Source: Fragilaria crotonensis
Lineage: Eukaryota > Bacillariophyta > Fragilariophyceae > Fragilariales > Fragilariaceae
Direction of reading: 5' to 3'
DNA: 62,635 bases
Assembly: GCA_022925895.1 (NCBI GenBank)
Contig: JAKSYS010000352.1
Coordinates: forward strand, 1 to 62,635
A model generated the notes under the pieces. The model was not told the DNA's origin and did no database searches. It saw only the letters and a list, made by a program, of their open reading frames with translations. Below are positions 49,347 to 61,047 of the stretch, one piece after another. The position numbers and the translations under genes were made by a program. Position 1 is the first letter of the stretch, and every line of letters begins with the position of its first letter.

Positions 49347-50459
49347 ATGCCAAAGCCCCATGCCCCTGCCCCGGTGCGTAAAACATCTATGCATACCATT
49401 TGGTGGTTGGTTCTGTTCGCGTTCGTGTTGTCGCTACCATTTTCGTCGCTGCATTACTGCCTACTGAAGATATCAATCCTAGAGTTACGAAATCCCAGGC
49501 TTACGATCCGCACGTGCAACGTCCTAATGCCGAAAACTGTTATGGCTCAATCCAAAAGAAGCAGCTCTCTCGTTACTGCCGTTTGTGCCTTCGTCGCCAT
49601 TGGCTTTGCAGCGTACGTTCTTGTGGAGAGTCGAAGGGACAAGAAGAAAAAAACGGGCGCAGGTGCTCATCAGCATGCAGGTGATGACGTCGCAAGCGCT
49701 TCTCCAACGGATCAAGTCCTGCTGGATCTGTTTGACGATGCCATTGCAACATCGACGCTTTTGCAAGGCCTGAGCAACGGGGACAAATTGATGCTGTATA
49801 GTCTCTACAAACAAGGCAGATTTGGAGATGCCCCGATGAAGGGGCCTTCTGTTTTAAACATGGTCGAGTATTCAAAACATTCCGCTTGGAGCCGGTTTAG
49901 AGGCATGCCAAGGTCGACAGCGATGGCTCACTACATCCGGGGAGTCAATGAGTTGAGAAGTGGGGATTCAAAATCTGAGAATAGTGATTCTGGTAGCGAC
50001 TTTGACGGACCATCCTCCGGTATGGGACTGCAACCTAGTATGCCAGTGGATCTCCCAGACGAACCAGACGTAAACGGAGAATCTCTTGAAGCCAAACTAC
50101 GAAACGCTGCTGCCACAGCCGGACTGAAGGAAATGAAAGTTGTGATTGAAATGGGTGCAGACTTGAATTCCGCTGACGATCACGGCGAGACTGCATTGCA
50201 TTTCTGTGCGGATCGTGGCATGCTTGATGGCGTTGTTTACCTATTAGAACTCGGGGCCGATCCAAATGCTTCTGATCATGATGGAATATCCGTACTGCAG
50301 GCGGCAGTAATTGCAGGGCATACTGAAGTGTGCAAAGTTTTACTAGAAGCAGGTGCTGATCCTGATCATCCGGATTCCGATGGAGACAGTCCAAGATCGT
50401 GCGCGATTGAAGATGAATCGGCAGCTTTGGTTGAGTTGTTTGCTATGTTCCATCGATAG
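49347..50459 (+). CDS. Membrane acyl-CoA-binding protein with ankyrin repeats
   Basis: The 370-residue protein from ATG 49347 has an acyl-CoA-binding domain (about 105-180) with DAIATSTLLQGLSNGDKLMLYSLYKQ and FGDAPMKGPS leading to HSAWSRFRGMP. It continues with an acidic linker (about 185-240) and three ankyrin repeats (about 245-345; DHGETALHFCADRGM, GADPNASDHDGISVLQAAV and a third). This order matches ACBD6 and plant ACBP1/2. Two hydrophobic segments precede the domain (about 18-40 and 74-91). The second, after Met66, resembles the single anchor of plant ACBP1/2, so Met61 or Met66 (49527, 49542) may be the true start. It binds long-chain acyl-CoA at a membrane, probably the ER; the ankyrin part would dock partner proteins. 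Confidence 0.85.
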   Translation: MPKPHAPAPVRKTSMHTIWWLVLFAFVLSLPFSSLHYCLLKISILELRNPRLTIRTCNVLMPKTVMAQSKRSSSLVTAVCAFVAIGFAAYVLVESRRDKKKKTGAGAHQHAGDDVASASPTDQVLLDLFDDAIATSTLLQGLSNGDKLMLYSLYKQGRFGDAPMKGPSVLNMVEYSKHSAWSRFRGMPRSTAMAHYIRGVNELRSGDSKSENSDSGSDFDGPSSGMGLQPSMPVDLPDEPDVNGESLEAKLRNAAATAGLKEMKVVIEMGADLNSADDHGETALHFCADRGMLDGVVYLLELGADPNASDHDGISVLQAAVIAGHTEVCKVLLEAGADPDHPDSDGDSPRSCAIEDESAALVELFAMFHR

Positions 50460-50752
50460 CATAGCGCACATGGCAGCATGCAACGAGACGACCGCAGAAT
50501 CCAATTTAGCTGGCATTTGCAATTGAAATCCGGACAGTCTTGCGACGAGCGATATGCATTTCAACATGCTTATCCCGGAGGAATGGAGTAGCCATGCTCT
50601 AGCGCACGTGTATTTTGCCTGGCTGCATGTAACTAGAACCGAGATCGTTTGTGATATCACTTTCATTCCACCAGAGAGTGCATGGTCAGATAGGACTTTT
50701 GACTACAGCGTCTACTGCTGAAGATATGAAGAAGAACTATTAATGCCACACC

Positions 50753-53662
50753 CTACGCGTCTTCGCGACCTGCTGACCAAGTGCTGCTGACGTTGCTGAT
50801 TTCCCTGACTCTGCTCCTCTTGTCAATGAATCCATCTGTGATGCCAAGAGTACGCATCTCCGCAAACTGACTGGCGACAGACCCAATGATGCCAGCCTTA
50901 TGCTGGGTGACTTCGACCGTGTGTTGGAGATCAGCTGGGTCCATCTGAGCAAGACGATGCACCTCGTAACGGTCGACCTTTTCAGCGAACTTAACGTCAT
51001 CGGACTTATGTTTAACAACTTGGACAAGTTCATCAGAAACGATAATTTCACCAGGCGCTTCCCCGATTATAGCCTTGAACGACACCTTGATGACATCAAC
51101 AAAACCGAAGGCAACGACGTTGTAAATCCAGAGCCAGAGAGCGTTTAGCCAGCTTAGTTCTGAGCCGAATACTGCGATGAGGGTACCCGCAATGCAAGTC
51201 AAGAGTACCGAAACAACCAAGACGAGAGAAGGCCCAGATTGGTAGAAATATGCTGGAGCGCGGGCGGAGAAAATCATGAACTCCGTGACGAGAACCAAGT
51301 ACAACCAAATAAAGCCTTTGGTTTCCGCGTCACAAGTTCGGTCAAGGTAGATGTCGTTCTGTAAGCCCTGTGATGAATGGAGGAGGAAGATCAAAATCAG
51401 CGCGATCACCGTATGAATGACACCGTAAAATAGCGACATCGCGACGAGCTTGTTAGCATTTGGAAGCTGGGGTTTCGCCGTCGCGTCAGCATTGTCGTAA
51501 GCAACTGGGATCATGCTGATATCATTCAGAAGAGCCAGGATGATTACCAAGAGAGAATCAACAGCGCAACCGGAAGCGAAAATGATCGTCGACAATGTCA
51601 GCACCAATATAATCGAGGCGGCAATCCTGTACACGACATAGGACTTAATGCGTGCAAAGATTCGTCGAGATTCTATGACTGCCCCATAAATCGGGCTCAA
51701 TCCAGGTTCAGTCAAGATCAAATCTGCAGCGTTTTTGGCAGCATCTGTGGATCCTTCCACGGCGATTCCAACCTGAGCTGCGCTCAAAGCTGGGGCATCG
51801 TTGACGCCGTCGCCTGTCATTCCCGTCACAATTCCGAATTCATTGCGAAGGGTGAGGACGACGTCGCGCTTGTCACTTGGGAGCACGGCAGCGAATCCAT
51901 CGGCGTCCCAAATCATTTTTTTCTTCAATTTGGGGTCTGTACAGTTTCGAATGTCTTCGCCAGGTTTGATGTCTATTCCCAAACCAATCAATCTCGCAGT
52001 TTCTTTCCCGACGTTCACGTGATCACCTGTGATCATCTTGACGGAAATGTTGGCGCGATGGAGGGACTCGATGGTATTCGCTGTATCTTCGCGCGGGGGA
52101 TCAAGCATCGGCATCAGGCCAACAAACTTCCAGACAATGTTCTTGTCCGTACGGGCGTCTCCTTCTGCAACAGCAATGCCAATTGTCTTGTACCCTGCGC
52201 TGCTCAAATGCAGATCCTTTTCAATAATTCTCTTGATAAATGTCTCGTCCTCCGCCTTGTCTACCTTCCACTGACATTCACCGTCGTCCTTACCACCAGC
52301 TTCGGTGTTCATGACCTTCGCAGGCAATCCCTTGGCAATCGTGATCTTTCTCCCATCAGGGGTATTGATAAAGGCGATGACTCTCTTGACTTCAGGATTG
52401 AAGCCAATCAAACTTTCCTTTTCGAATCCTACATCTTCGAGCTTTTTCTTGGCAGATTCGTTGATATCAAAAGACGCGATCACCGCACGATCGATCGGGT
52501 CGTCTTTCTTGTCGGAATTCGCGCACAGGTACGCGTACAAAGTTACATCATCCTTGGAGAAACCATCTTCGGCGTAGATTTGATCTGGAATGATGGACAT
52601 CTTCGCGGTCGTCAATGTGCCTGTCTTGTCTGAGCACAAGATGGACATAGATGCAATATCTTGCAAGGCTGGAATGGATGTTACAATAGCATGGTGCTTT
52701 CTCGCCAAAAAGGCGGCACCTAGAGCCAAATTGACTTGAAGGACAAGTGGCAGTGCGATCGGAATTGCGGAGATAAGAATTCCGAGTGCCGTGAGAATGG
52801 TGTCGCGAGGGTCGGTCTTGAAGCCATCGTATACGAGACCGTCTACAAGGACAACGGCGAGAACAACGAAGAGACTGAATGAAATTAGGTACTGAACCAC
52901 AAGCATGATCTTCGTCTGGAAAACAGACACAACTCGGACGGACTTGTCCTTGAGGACATCTGCTTGGGCATTACCCATTTCTGTCATGCTTCCCGTAAGC
53001 ATTACACGGCCGTAGCATTCTCCAGCCTTCACGGTTGTGCCTGATAGCATGACAGGTCCGTAGACTGGAGAGGGGTACTTTCGAGGGATGGGCTCACCAG
53101 TCAAAGCTGCGGTGTCGATGGACATAACGTCGCCCCTGAGCCACTTGACATCGGCAGGGATGACACACCCGCCAACCAAGAAAATGATGTCACCGGGGAC
53201 GAGCTGAGTTGTGGGAATGACGACAGCTCGTCCACCGTTTCGAAGGACTGTGATTTCACTCTCAATTGAGTTGGCGAGCTCATCGAGACTCTTCTTTGCG
53301 TGGTATTCTTCTCGGAATCCTAAGACTGCGTTGATGAGGAGAATGCTGAAGATGATCCCGAAATCGGCGTAGTCGCCAACGACAAGTGAAACAAGGGCTG
53401 CAAGCTCAATAAGGAGGGGGAGGAAGCCGATAAACTGTCGAAGAAAGAGCATGTAAAGAGGAGTTGACGCGACAGGGATGTCGTTCACACCGAACTTTTC
53501 TCTTGCTCGCTCAACTTCAGCGTCCTTCAAACCATTCAATGGGTCTGAATCATCGATATCCCAAGTGTCATCCGCGGACAGTTTGATGGTCCCCTCTTCT
53601 GCAGCGGCAAGACGAGCATCGCCATTGAAGGGCTGTCCAACAGTTGCATTGGCTGAGCTCAT
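50753..53662 (-). CDS. P3A plasma-membrane H+-ATPase
   Basis: The 969-residue protein is a P-type proton pump of the plant/fungal P3A group, which builds the proton gradient across the plasma membrane. Visible are AALTGEP (actuator loop at about 188; Pro replaces the usual Ser of TGES), phosphorylation motif DKTGTLT (D about 345), KGLPAK in the nucleotide domain, MITGD, GMTGDGVNDAPAL and ten likely membrane segments. The conserved Asp/Asn pairing in helices 5-6 is plausible in NDISMIPVAYDN. The N-terminus is 45 residues of acidic and Ser-rich text; the C-terminus beyond the last helix (about 880-969) is hydrophilic and could be an autoinhibitory tail. The ATG at 53662 is followed by an uncharged opening. 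The gene converges on the acyl-CoA-binding protein gene, with 293 bases between the stops. Confidence 0.92.
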   Translation of the reverse strand: MSSANATVGQPFNGDARLAAAEEGTIKLSADDTWDIDDSDPLNGLKDAEVERAREKFGVNDIPVASTPLYMLFLRQFIGFLPLLIELAALVSLVVGDYADFGIIFSILLINAVLGFREEYHAKKSLDELANSIESEITVLRNGGRAVVIPTTQLVPGDIIFLVGGCVIPADVKWLRGDVMSIDTAALTGEPIPRKYPSPVYGPVMLSGTTVKAGECYGRVMLTGSMTEMGNAQADVLKDKSVRVVSVFQTKIMLVVQYLISFSLFVVLAVVLVDGLVYDGFKTDPRDTILTALGILISAIPIALPLVLQVNLALGAAFLARKHHAIVTSIPALQDIASMSILCSDKTGTLTTAKMSIIPDQIYAEDGFSKDDVTLYAYLCANSDKKDDPIDRAVIASFDINESAKKKLEDVGFEKESLIGFNPEVKRVIAFINTPDGRKITIAKGLPAKVMNTEAGGKDDGECQWKVDKAEDETFIKRIIEKDLHLSSAGYKTIGIAVAEGDARTDKNIVWKFVGLMPMLDPPREDTANTIESLHRANISVKMITGDHVNVGKETARLIGLGIDIKPGEDIRNCTDPKLKKKMIWDADGFAAVLPSDKRDVVLTLRNEFGIVTGMTGDGVNDAPALSAAQVGIAVEGSTDAAKNAADLILTEPGLSPIYGAVIESRRIFARIKSYVVYRIAASIILVLTLSTIIFASGCAVDSLLVIILALLNDISMIPVAYDNADATAKPQLPNANKLVAMSLFYGVIHTVIALILIFLLHSSQGLQNDIYLDRTCDAETKGFIWLYLVLVTEFMIFSARAPAYFYQSGPSLVLVVSVLLTCIAGTLIAVFGSELSWLNALWLWIYNVVAFGFVDVIKVSFKAIIGEAPGEIIVSDELVQVVKHKSDDVKFAEKVDRYEVHRLAQMDPADLQHTVEVTQHKAGIIGSVASQFAEMRTLGITDGFIDKRSRVREISNVSSTWSAGREDA

Positions 53663-55315
53663 TCTGTCTTTTTGTGCGCCTCCCGATTATTCAAGGAGTA
53701 ATCGCATTTCCTTGTTGCGGTGCACTTGTTGCTCGAGCACGTTTGATTCTCAAGCACGATTGTGTCAACACGTAGTTGCACATTTCGCTTACGTTCACGA
53801 TGGAAAGATATTCTTGAGCTGCGTTATTCTTAAATATATGTCAAAGTTCCTCCTTGTCATCGGTAATATACTTGTAGTACTCCGATTACCACGGAAAGGT
53901 GGGAGGTGGGAGGCGTGACGCCTAAGAAACGAAGAGAAAAGCAGTCGTGCATGTATGCGTATAGCGTATAATGACATCAAATTGAAGGAGTTTTCGATCC
54001 ACAGATAGAGACTGCACTGTTGTAATTATATATGCAGTATATATACATATGATATATCCTACGATATTATACATTAATTGTGTGCGTCCGTCTCTTACGG
54101 AGTATGACCACTCTGGGGTACTGGATCAAATGAATACTGTCTGAATTTTTTCACTGTGTGCAATACGCAGTACAGTGGTCTCATACTCGGAGTATATGTA
54201 GTGGTACTGTACTTCATGAAGTTTCCTACGTTGGTACCATGGTACTGCATACTGTAGGGGAAAAAAGTAGTGGTACGGAGTACGACCAGGTTGGGGGTAC
54301 TGTACGTCCAGTTTCCTGTAGTAGGCACTCCGATCAAATGTGAGGTACCTGGTACCCACTACCGGTAGAATACATATAATATAGAGGTGAGTTGTGACTT
54401 CTATGCATACTTGCATAGACACCATAACGACGTGTCCTCGCAATTTTCTACTGGAGTTCTACAGTAATCTCTACAAGTACTACATATGTAGTATTTAGTA
54501 CATCCGTAGTACACGTACCGTAGTACGACTCCTTATCATTCGGGATTCGGGATGCACGATTCGGAAAGTCGCAACTCGCGCACACGAAGCTGACCTTGAG
54601 AATGATCCACGATGTACTGGAGTACTGTATTGATACTGCAAGATTGCAAGTACTGTGTCATGCGTTCATGCGTCTCCCCTAACATCCCTAATCGAGCCCC
54701 GAACGACCTAGTTCATTGGATCATTGGAGTACTCCGAGACTCGAAGTGTATAAGTGTATAAAGCAACTAGCAAATTAAACTATTCCACATCGCCTAAACC
54801 TGCGAATCCGAGGTACTGGGAGGTTACGCTAAGCGCTATCCGCGCCGCCGGTACAAGTACTCGAGTACCTTGTACTCGGAACATCGTGCGAGTTACTTGG
54901 GTTGCAGTTTTGCTTACACAACAGGAGGTTTCATACATCTGGAGACAGTTTTCCATCGTCCTCCAGTGTGAGTAGTGGTACTCGGAGAGTCGTTGGAGGA
55001 TTCTACGTACCTCCGTGTCCTCCTAAACAAATTAGGTTAGATTCTATTAGGGAAGGAGGCGGGAGACTCCTCGGACGACTTGTTGTAAAAGATTGACGTA
55101 CAAAATTTTATGGCACCAGAAAGAGTAAGGACAGGTCTCAAAGGTACAACATACTCGGAGCATTGACCAAGGGAAATCTCATATTGGCAAAGGGAAGTTT
55201 CGAAAGTGGCCTTGCCTGGTAATGCTCTTCAGCCAATATCTTCTTGCCTCCAGGTAAGCTTGTACAGGCAACAGGCACTGAACGATTTAAGCACAATAAG
55301 CGAGCCGCGATATTC
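53663..55315. other. 1.65 kb spacer with GTAC palindromes
   Basis: Upstream of the H+-ATPase and downstream of a secreted-protein gene. Palindromic GTAC motifs are dense at 54100-54530 and again near 54610-54730. No open frame here shows a domain. The part next to 53662 should hold the H+-ATPase promoter. Confidence 0.6.
54090..54640. repeat. Cluster of GTAC motifs and AT-rich runs
   Basis: Includes TACGGAGTATGACC, GGTACCATGGTACTGC, GGTACCTGGTACCCAC (about 54342), TAGTACGACTCC and TACTGGAGTACTG (about 54615). An AT-rich tract with ATATATAC precedes it (54020-54080). These are the same words seen in other spacers. Confidence 0.6.
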
Positions 55316-56185
55316 TTAGGGATTCGAGATTCCTCCAACCAATTCAAGTGGGTCGTCCTGTGAATCGTTCGTGAAATTCACAGGGCTGAGACTCCCTACC
55401 CAAGTAAAATCAACACCGTCGCCAGTTGGAGGTTCGTCATCAGTCGGTTGGGAATCGATGCCAGAGCCATTTGCATTAGTAGTGGGCGTGCTAGTAGGTG
55501 CATTGATTGCTGTCAAAGTGCTCGGCACGGAATCCGAAATTGAAGCGTCGGTGATGCTCAGGAAGGTTTCGAATTCGTTTTGACTGGTCAACCTTTCCAC
55601 GAGGAAAAAGTTGAATCGCGAGATGCCAGTCCCTTGTGATACGTGAAGCTCGCGACGACGATAACGACCTGATCCCAGGTTTCGGGCAGCGTCATTGTTC
55701 AACAAGTTTGAATTTCTTCTGCAGTTTCGACAGCGCCCAGATGCAGAGTAAACATTTAGCAATCTATACCGCAAACCAATACTGGATTGCAGTTCTCGAG
55801 TGTTTCCAGCGGTTTCCAGCATCAAGCTTTGTTCTTGCAGTGTTACCGTATCAAGTACGCGCTCAGAATGATGTGAAACCTCAGTGTTGTAAACATCTCG
55901 GATAGTTTCCTGAAGGAAGATGATAGCGTCAGGATTGCTTTCGTCAAAAACCTCCTGGGGACCCGAGTACACTATGACGAACGTAGATTCAAATGGATGC
56001 AGACATGAAGATTTGGTATCGGCCTTGTAGCCATCGTCGTCGTCGTAGCTGCGCCCGCCTTCTGCCTTTCCATGAACATCGCGGCTCCCAGAATCAGGTG
56101 CTTCAACCTTAACTCCACCCTTCCCCATGTCGGCGCCGACAGCGGCTATCGCAAGGCATGCGGAGATGAAAGTCAAGGTTTTCAT
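55316..56185 (-). CDS. Secreted protein of a two-member local family
   Basis: The 289-residue protein begins with a signal peptide (about 1-18, cleavage near AVGA-D). A short Gly/Lys/Asp region follows, then a domain (about 61-220) shared with the 349-residue protein encoded at 61048-62097. Shared blocks are F-x-Y-x-GP-x-x-VFDESN-x-DAI, FLQ-x-TIRDVYN, SGRCRNCRR-x-S-L-NNDAAR and ISRFN...EF-TF...ASIS. Two cysteines in CRNC and one near residue 61 are conserved between the two. The C-terminus is Thr/Asp/Pro-rich. No enzyme motif is visible. The family looks like a diatom cell-wall or mineral-associated secreted protein, but that is inference. The start is an ATG at 56185. Confidence 0.75.
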   Translation of the reverse strand: MKTLTFISACLAIAAVGADMGKGGVKVEAPDSGSRDVHGKAEGGRSYDDDDGYKADTKSSCLHPFESTFVIVYSGPQEVFDESNPDAIIFLQETIRDVYNTEVSHHSERVLDTVTLQEQSLMLETAGNTRELQSSIGLRYRLLNVYSASGRCRNCRRNSNLLNNDAARNLGSGRYRRRELHVSQGTGISRFNFFLVERLTSQNEFETFLSITDASISDSVPSTLTAINAPTSTPTTNANGSGIDSQPTDDEPPTGDGVDFTWVGSLSPVNFTNDSQDDPLELVGGISNP

Positions 56186-59100
56186 TTTGATCTATGGTCA
56201 ATCGTTTTTCGTTCGGCAGATGGCTGATAATGCTCACATGTCATGTGCATGATACGGCTTTGTACCGGTACTTGTACCTTCGTGCAGCAAAGCAATGCAG
56301 GCGACATTTTCATTCCTACTCAAGTCGTGTTACTCAAATTTGTTGAGCGAATTTATCATTTCTCCTTTCTCGCAGTATATTTCGTACGCTATACATCTGA
56401 AACGGCGAAAGTTTTTACATGTGCCTTTTAGCCTGCGCAGCCTGAATTTGAATCTTACCAAATCGAGGAAGGGGCTGTGTTCAAAGTTCAAAGTTCAAAC
56501 AGAGTACTGGAGTCGACCAGTTGGAGTTCAGTACTGGAGTACTGGAGTAAAGCGTAACCGCATACGAAACGTCGAAACTCCGAGGGAAACGGATCGCTCA
56601 TGTGAGACAACTGGCAGGGGTCTCCAGTCTCGAAGAGGACTTGTACCCATCGACAATACTCTGAGTACTGTAGAATGCGTTTCCTGAACCCCTCAATACT
56701 CGTGAAAACTGATAGTAAACATTTAATGCATAAACATACTTGTAGTTATATATAATTACTCACATTTTGTTAAAATTGTGTTAGTAAAACTATCACTTTA
56801 ATGTGCTTCGCGTATGTATTGAGTAAACACATCTAAGCGTAAGTCACTTCCGAGTTGGGCGTTAATACATAGTTAATGGGGCAAACTGCGTTTACGTACT
56901 GATACGAGTAACTATCAATGATGACGTGATGACTGATGACCATAAGTACAGGTAGTAATACTCCGAGAACATGGGCAAAACGACATCAAAGGCAAGCATT
57001 TGAGTCTGAATGACCATAATCAAATTTTCCAGTATCTTCCCATTAACACTGTCCTACAGTTCTCTGGTGAACTATGTTCCATTAGTAAAGTTCTGAGTTT
57101 TTGCTCATTATGATGTGTCATTTCTACCTAGTGGTCTGTCACTAAACTTTGCAAGCAATCTGAGGGCCAGCAACAGGAAATGCCTCATCCTAGAAATAGT
57201 TCATGGATACACTTGTATAAAGATGATATACATAAAGATTGTGATCAAGCTTTAAGATTGCAAATATTTGTAAATAACGTGGACACCCAGCCACCTCCCT
57301 CCATGCATGTGCACCTTTGCCCCAGACAAACCAACAGCGGAGGGAACTAATGGCACTAAACATACAAAAACTGATACCCCTCTGCTTGTGTGAGCTCTAT
57401 CATCAACAAGAAATGAGTTATTGAACTGCACGGTGTTGCGAGTCAGTTCCATGATGTGCATCCCAAAAGAGATTGAGAGTGCATGCTGATATTCAACAAT
57501 TCAAAAATTGACAAGAATCTCTCTCATGCCCCACTTCCACATGCAACACTATGATGACCCTATATTTCTTGCCCATAATGCATTGAAGCCTATGCTAACT
57601 CCTGAACACAAATTTCAGCAGCCAATTGTATTATGCTGTGATTCATTTCAACCATGATGACAATTCTTGCAATGGATACTATCAGGCTCTATACCCTATT
57701 TGCATTAAACGCAAAATTCGACAGTATCTCATACACGGTACTGTAGACATTTGTGTACAGTACCATGGTTTAATGCATATTGGCATACTTCAATGCGTAG
57801 TGGGTATTTATTCATACTATCATTCTGTTCTTGTGGATTATAGTACTACATGGAGCTTTTTGACCAAAGATCAGATGTGAATTTCCATGGCCTCTGGCAA
57901 ACAAGCTGATCCAAGAACATGTTTCTGTAGGAATTAGCATGATGACTGAGGTACGAGCTATGAAGATGATGGATTTGTACATTGCTGGCTTGATAGCTAG
58001 CAAGAAGATTAGCAGGCAGTATGGCAATTGATGGAACAAACAATAGCATTGAGAACCAGTGTTCTGATCCAAACTTGGAAAGCAATAATGAGACAACCAC
58101 CAGAAATCTGCACAAGGCAAGTATTGTGCGATCATGCATTGATTATTTATTGGACATGATATGAGGATGCCATTACATAGAGTGACCATGCTGTGACTCA
58201 ACATATATGATTCATCAAGCAAGATGGGTCATTGGCTAACTTCTTGTCTCCTCCAGACACTCTTGAAGGACAATACCATTGTATTTCAGTTTATTCAACC
58301 AGCTGGCTCTGAAATCATCCCAATACTATATTCTGAGTAGAAGAGGGGAATTGAATAAAGAGTGACTTTGGACTTTGCTTAGCTATGCCATCACCATTCT
58401 GGCAACAATCCATCGACAAAGCCTGATTTACAAATCCCACTGATATGGACCAAGAGGTTTGCAAATGAAATGGCAAGGGCAGGTGTATGTGAATCCAGCG
58501 TCCGCTTTAGATGGCCTCCATTGACTGAAACGAGAAAAGACATCCATCGGTTTTCGACAAATAGTATCGTATTTCTCAGGACCCCACAGTTTCTAAAACC
58601 TCTGCCAAAACTGATGCACTCTTTCGACCCTCTTTCCTTTTTGATCCTTCGGCAGAACAAATCCTGGCATATTCCTAAGAAAGCATCAGGTCTTTGACTG
58701 AATTTATAAGTCATCAATGATGAGCAGATGAGCAAGCATACTAGATAATCTTCATTTTCTAGAGTTTTTCACTTCTTTGCAAATTGTCCATTATTCTGGT
58801 GAGCTTTGTACCAATTGGACATTTCTGATGTACATTTGCTGGTGGTACAAAATACCAAGAAGTACAGGCATTAATAGGTGACTCAACCGGTGCTGAGTGG
58901 AACATCACCAAGATCAATGCTAGCAGTATGGGAGGTTAGATGCACAGCAATCCAAGCAAATGACAGAAGACAGGTGACAAGCAGGGATTATGGTCTTCAC
59001 CTCTGGAATAAATGGGTTCAAGCTGTGGGAGATGAGGAGAGCGTGGTCCTGATGCTATGGAGAAGATATTATCAATGAGGAACCAACATTGCAAACATGG

Positions 59101-61047
59101 CTGCTGGCTGCAAAACTTGCCAAGGGTGGATGTGGTGGCTCATAGAGAAGAGTCGGTCAGCAGAATCATAAATGGATTGCGGTGGTACTATACATGGGCT
59201 GTCATTTCATAATAGTAACAAGCATCCATTGTGCTAGAATAGGCGGTGCCTAAAAACTTCTGTACATTTTCTAGCCCCCATGAGTTTTTTGATATGTTTT
59301 GTGTGTCCATCCATTTTGAACTGCACTCAGTGTGTGAGATTGTTGTCAAGTCCTCAACCAGATCTATTCATTTTACAGCTGGGATGGGGATCCTTTACGG
59401 TCTCCTCTTGCTCATGCTCCCTTGGTCATAGTACACTCTTGTGAGTGCATGATTCTTCCGCCCTCGCTAACAATTGACCACCAAATGGTCAATTAGCCTA
59501 CTTTCCTTTTCTGTCATTGTTGCACTCCGTGCACAACTGACAGAGAGGAAAGAATTCAACATTGAATCCTTGGTCTCAACTCAATTGGATTATACTAAGT
59601 CTCCTGCTATTTGGTTGGCTCAAATTCTGTACCTTGCTTCTTGGGAGATTTCAAATGAGAGCTACAAGGATTCAATCTTGCCACTCACTCGTCCTCAATA
59701 ATCTCATGATGAGGAGACTCAGCAATCATCGGCCCCAATGTTATTGGCTACTGGCACAACTGTTCCATTGATATCTCAGTGGTGTTTATGGAGAATTGCT
59801 TCAGTTATTCTCCATCAAGAGCAATATGATGTTGCATCTTCATTCCCTGCTGTCGATTAAGGAGGAGGATATTATTCTTTTATTTGGCACCAAGCAACAT
59901 TGTGGTTGGCTACTATTGTCACTCATCCATTATCCCTTCAGCGCTTTAGTGCCTTGTTAGATGTTCTGCATAGTTCCTTATTTACAGGGGGACACTCCTC
60001 ATCTGTCGTTGGTCTTCGTCATTGTTCATTGGACTGGGTGTGGAGGACCTCGCTCCATTGGCTGTCTAGTAATACAAACTTTTGCCGCTCCTATCAACAC
60101 TATTGTCGCACTGGTCTTTCAGTTCCTTTCAAGGCATACTGCTGCAGAAATTCTCACTTAAGAGCGATATCAAGATGTCGATCATGTATGATATGCGGAG
60201 TCAGATCAATGCTTCAAGGGCATAGCAGTCACGATAGAGATAAGAAGCACAAGACAGGCGACGGACAGGCCTGCCCCACCTACCTATGTTTGCACGTGTG
60301 CTATCGAGTCCCACGAAAAATGCAAGTTTGAAGAGCGATAAGGAAAATGCTTTGGACATGCAAGCATTTTTCCAGACTCTTGTTACATTTCCTTCTCCTT
60401 ATACACTTCAATTCCTCGCTCAAGAGCCATTACTGGGCGAGCGATCAGTAGATAAAGTGGAAAAGATGTCGAATATGTTTTGTCTGCTCAATTTTGCCTG
60501 AAGATTCCTGTCCAGTCATTCGCAGATTTTCTGATAGTTGACCGAACGAAGATCCTCAACGAATCCAAAGAGGCAAGGCAGCAACCGGTTATGTTATGAA
60601 AAACACCGGCCTTTTTGCATGTTCTTCGCTTGCGGGGCGTGGTACGTTAGGTTGGTGTTGACAAGGCTGGCGCCCATTGTCGCCTATAACGAGACATGAT
60701 GTAAGACTTCCGCGCTTCGAACTTGGCTGGCTTCAGGCTCCAATCAGGAACGTGCACCATGAATAAGAATGCGAATCCGGTTGATCATTCCATTAAAACG
60801 AACCTCTATAGCTATTAATGTTGACGAGTTTCTGTAGATCATCAAGGTGTAGAACACAGCTCAACTACGCACCAATAATAGATGGTCGGAACTTGTGACG
60901 CTATTCTCTACTTGGATGTAACTCCGATTGACGACACACAGTGTACAAAGAAATGTAAAAGCGAAACCCTAGCAACATGAATCCGCCGCGTGTCAGATTT
61001 CGCTTTTGAGACAGGGATAACCGTCATTTTGTCGGCTGCGCACATCC
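56186..61047. other. 4.9 kb spacer without a supported gene
   Basis: Only the first 600 bases contain GTAC motifs (56270, 56502-56545). From about 56700 to 60300 the sequence is AT-leaning, lacks them, and has short frames without domains on both strands (for example 57812-58222 minus, 59474-59701 plus). It reads like heavily decayed repeat DNA. From 60340 the composition returns towards that of normal spacer. The promoter of the gene at 56185 lies at the left end. Confidence 0.5.
56490..56550. repeat. Tandem TACTGGAG motifs
   Basis: GAGTACTGGAGTC (about 56502) is followed by CAGTACTGGAGTACTGGAGTA (about 56530), overlapping copies of the commonest spacer motif. The repeats lie 300 bases upstream of the secreted-protein start at 56185. 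Confidence 0.65.

Noticed and set aside
57812-58222. 136-residue minus-strand frame in the 4.9 kb spacer
   Set aside because: Begins with MLDESYM, which briefly suggested a transposase Asp box, but nothing else of the piggyBac family follows.
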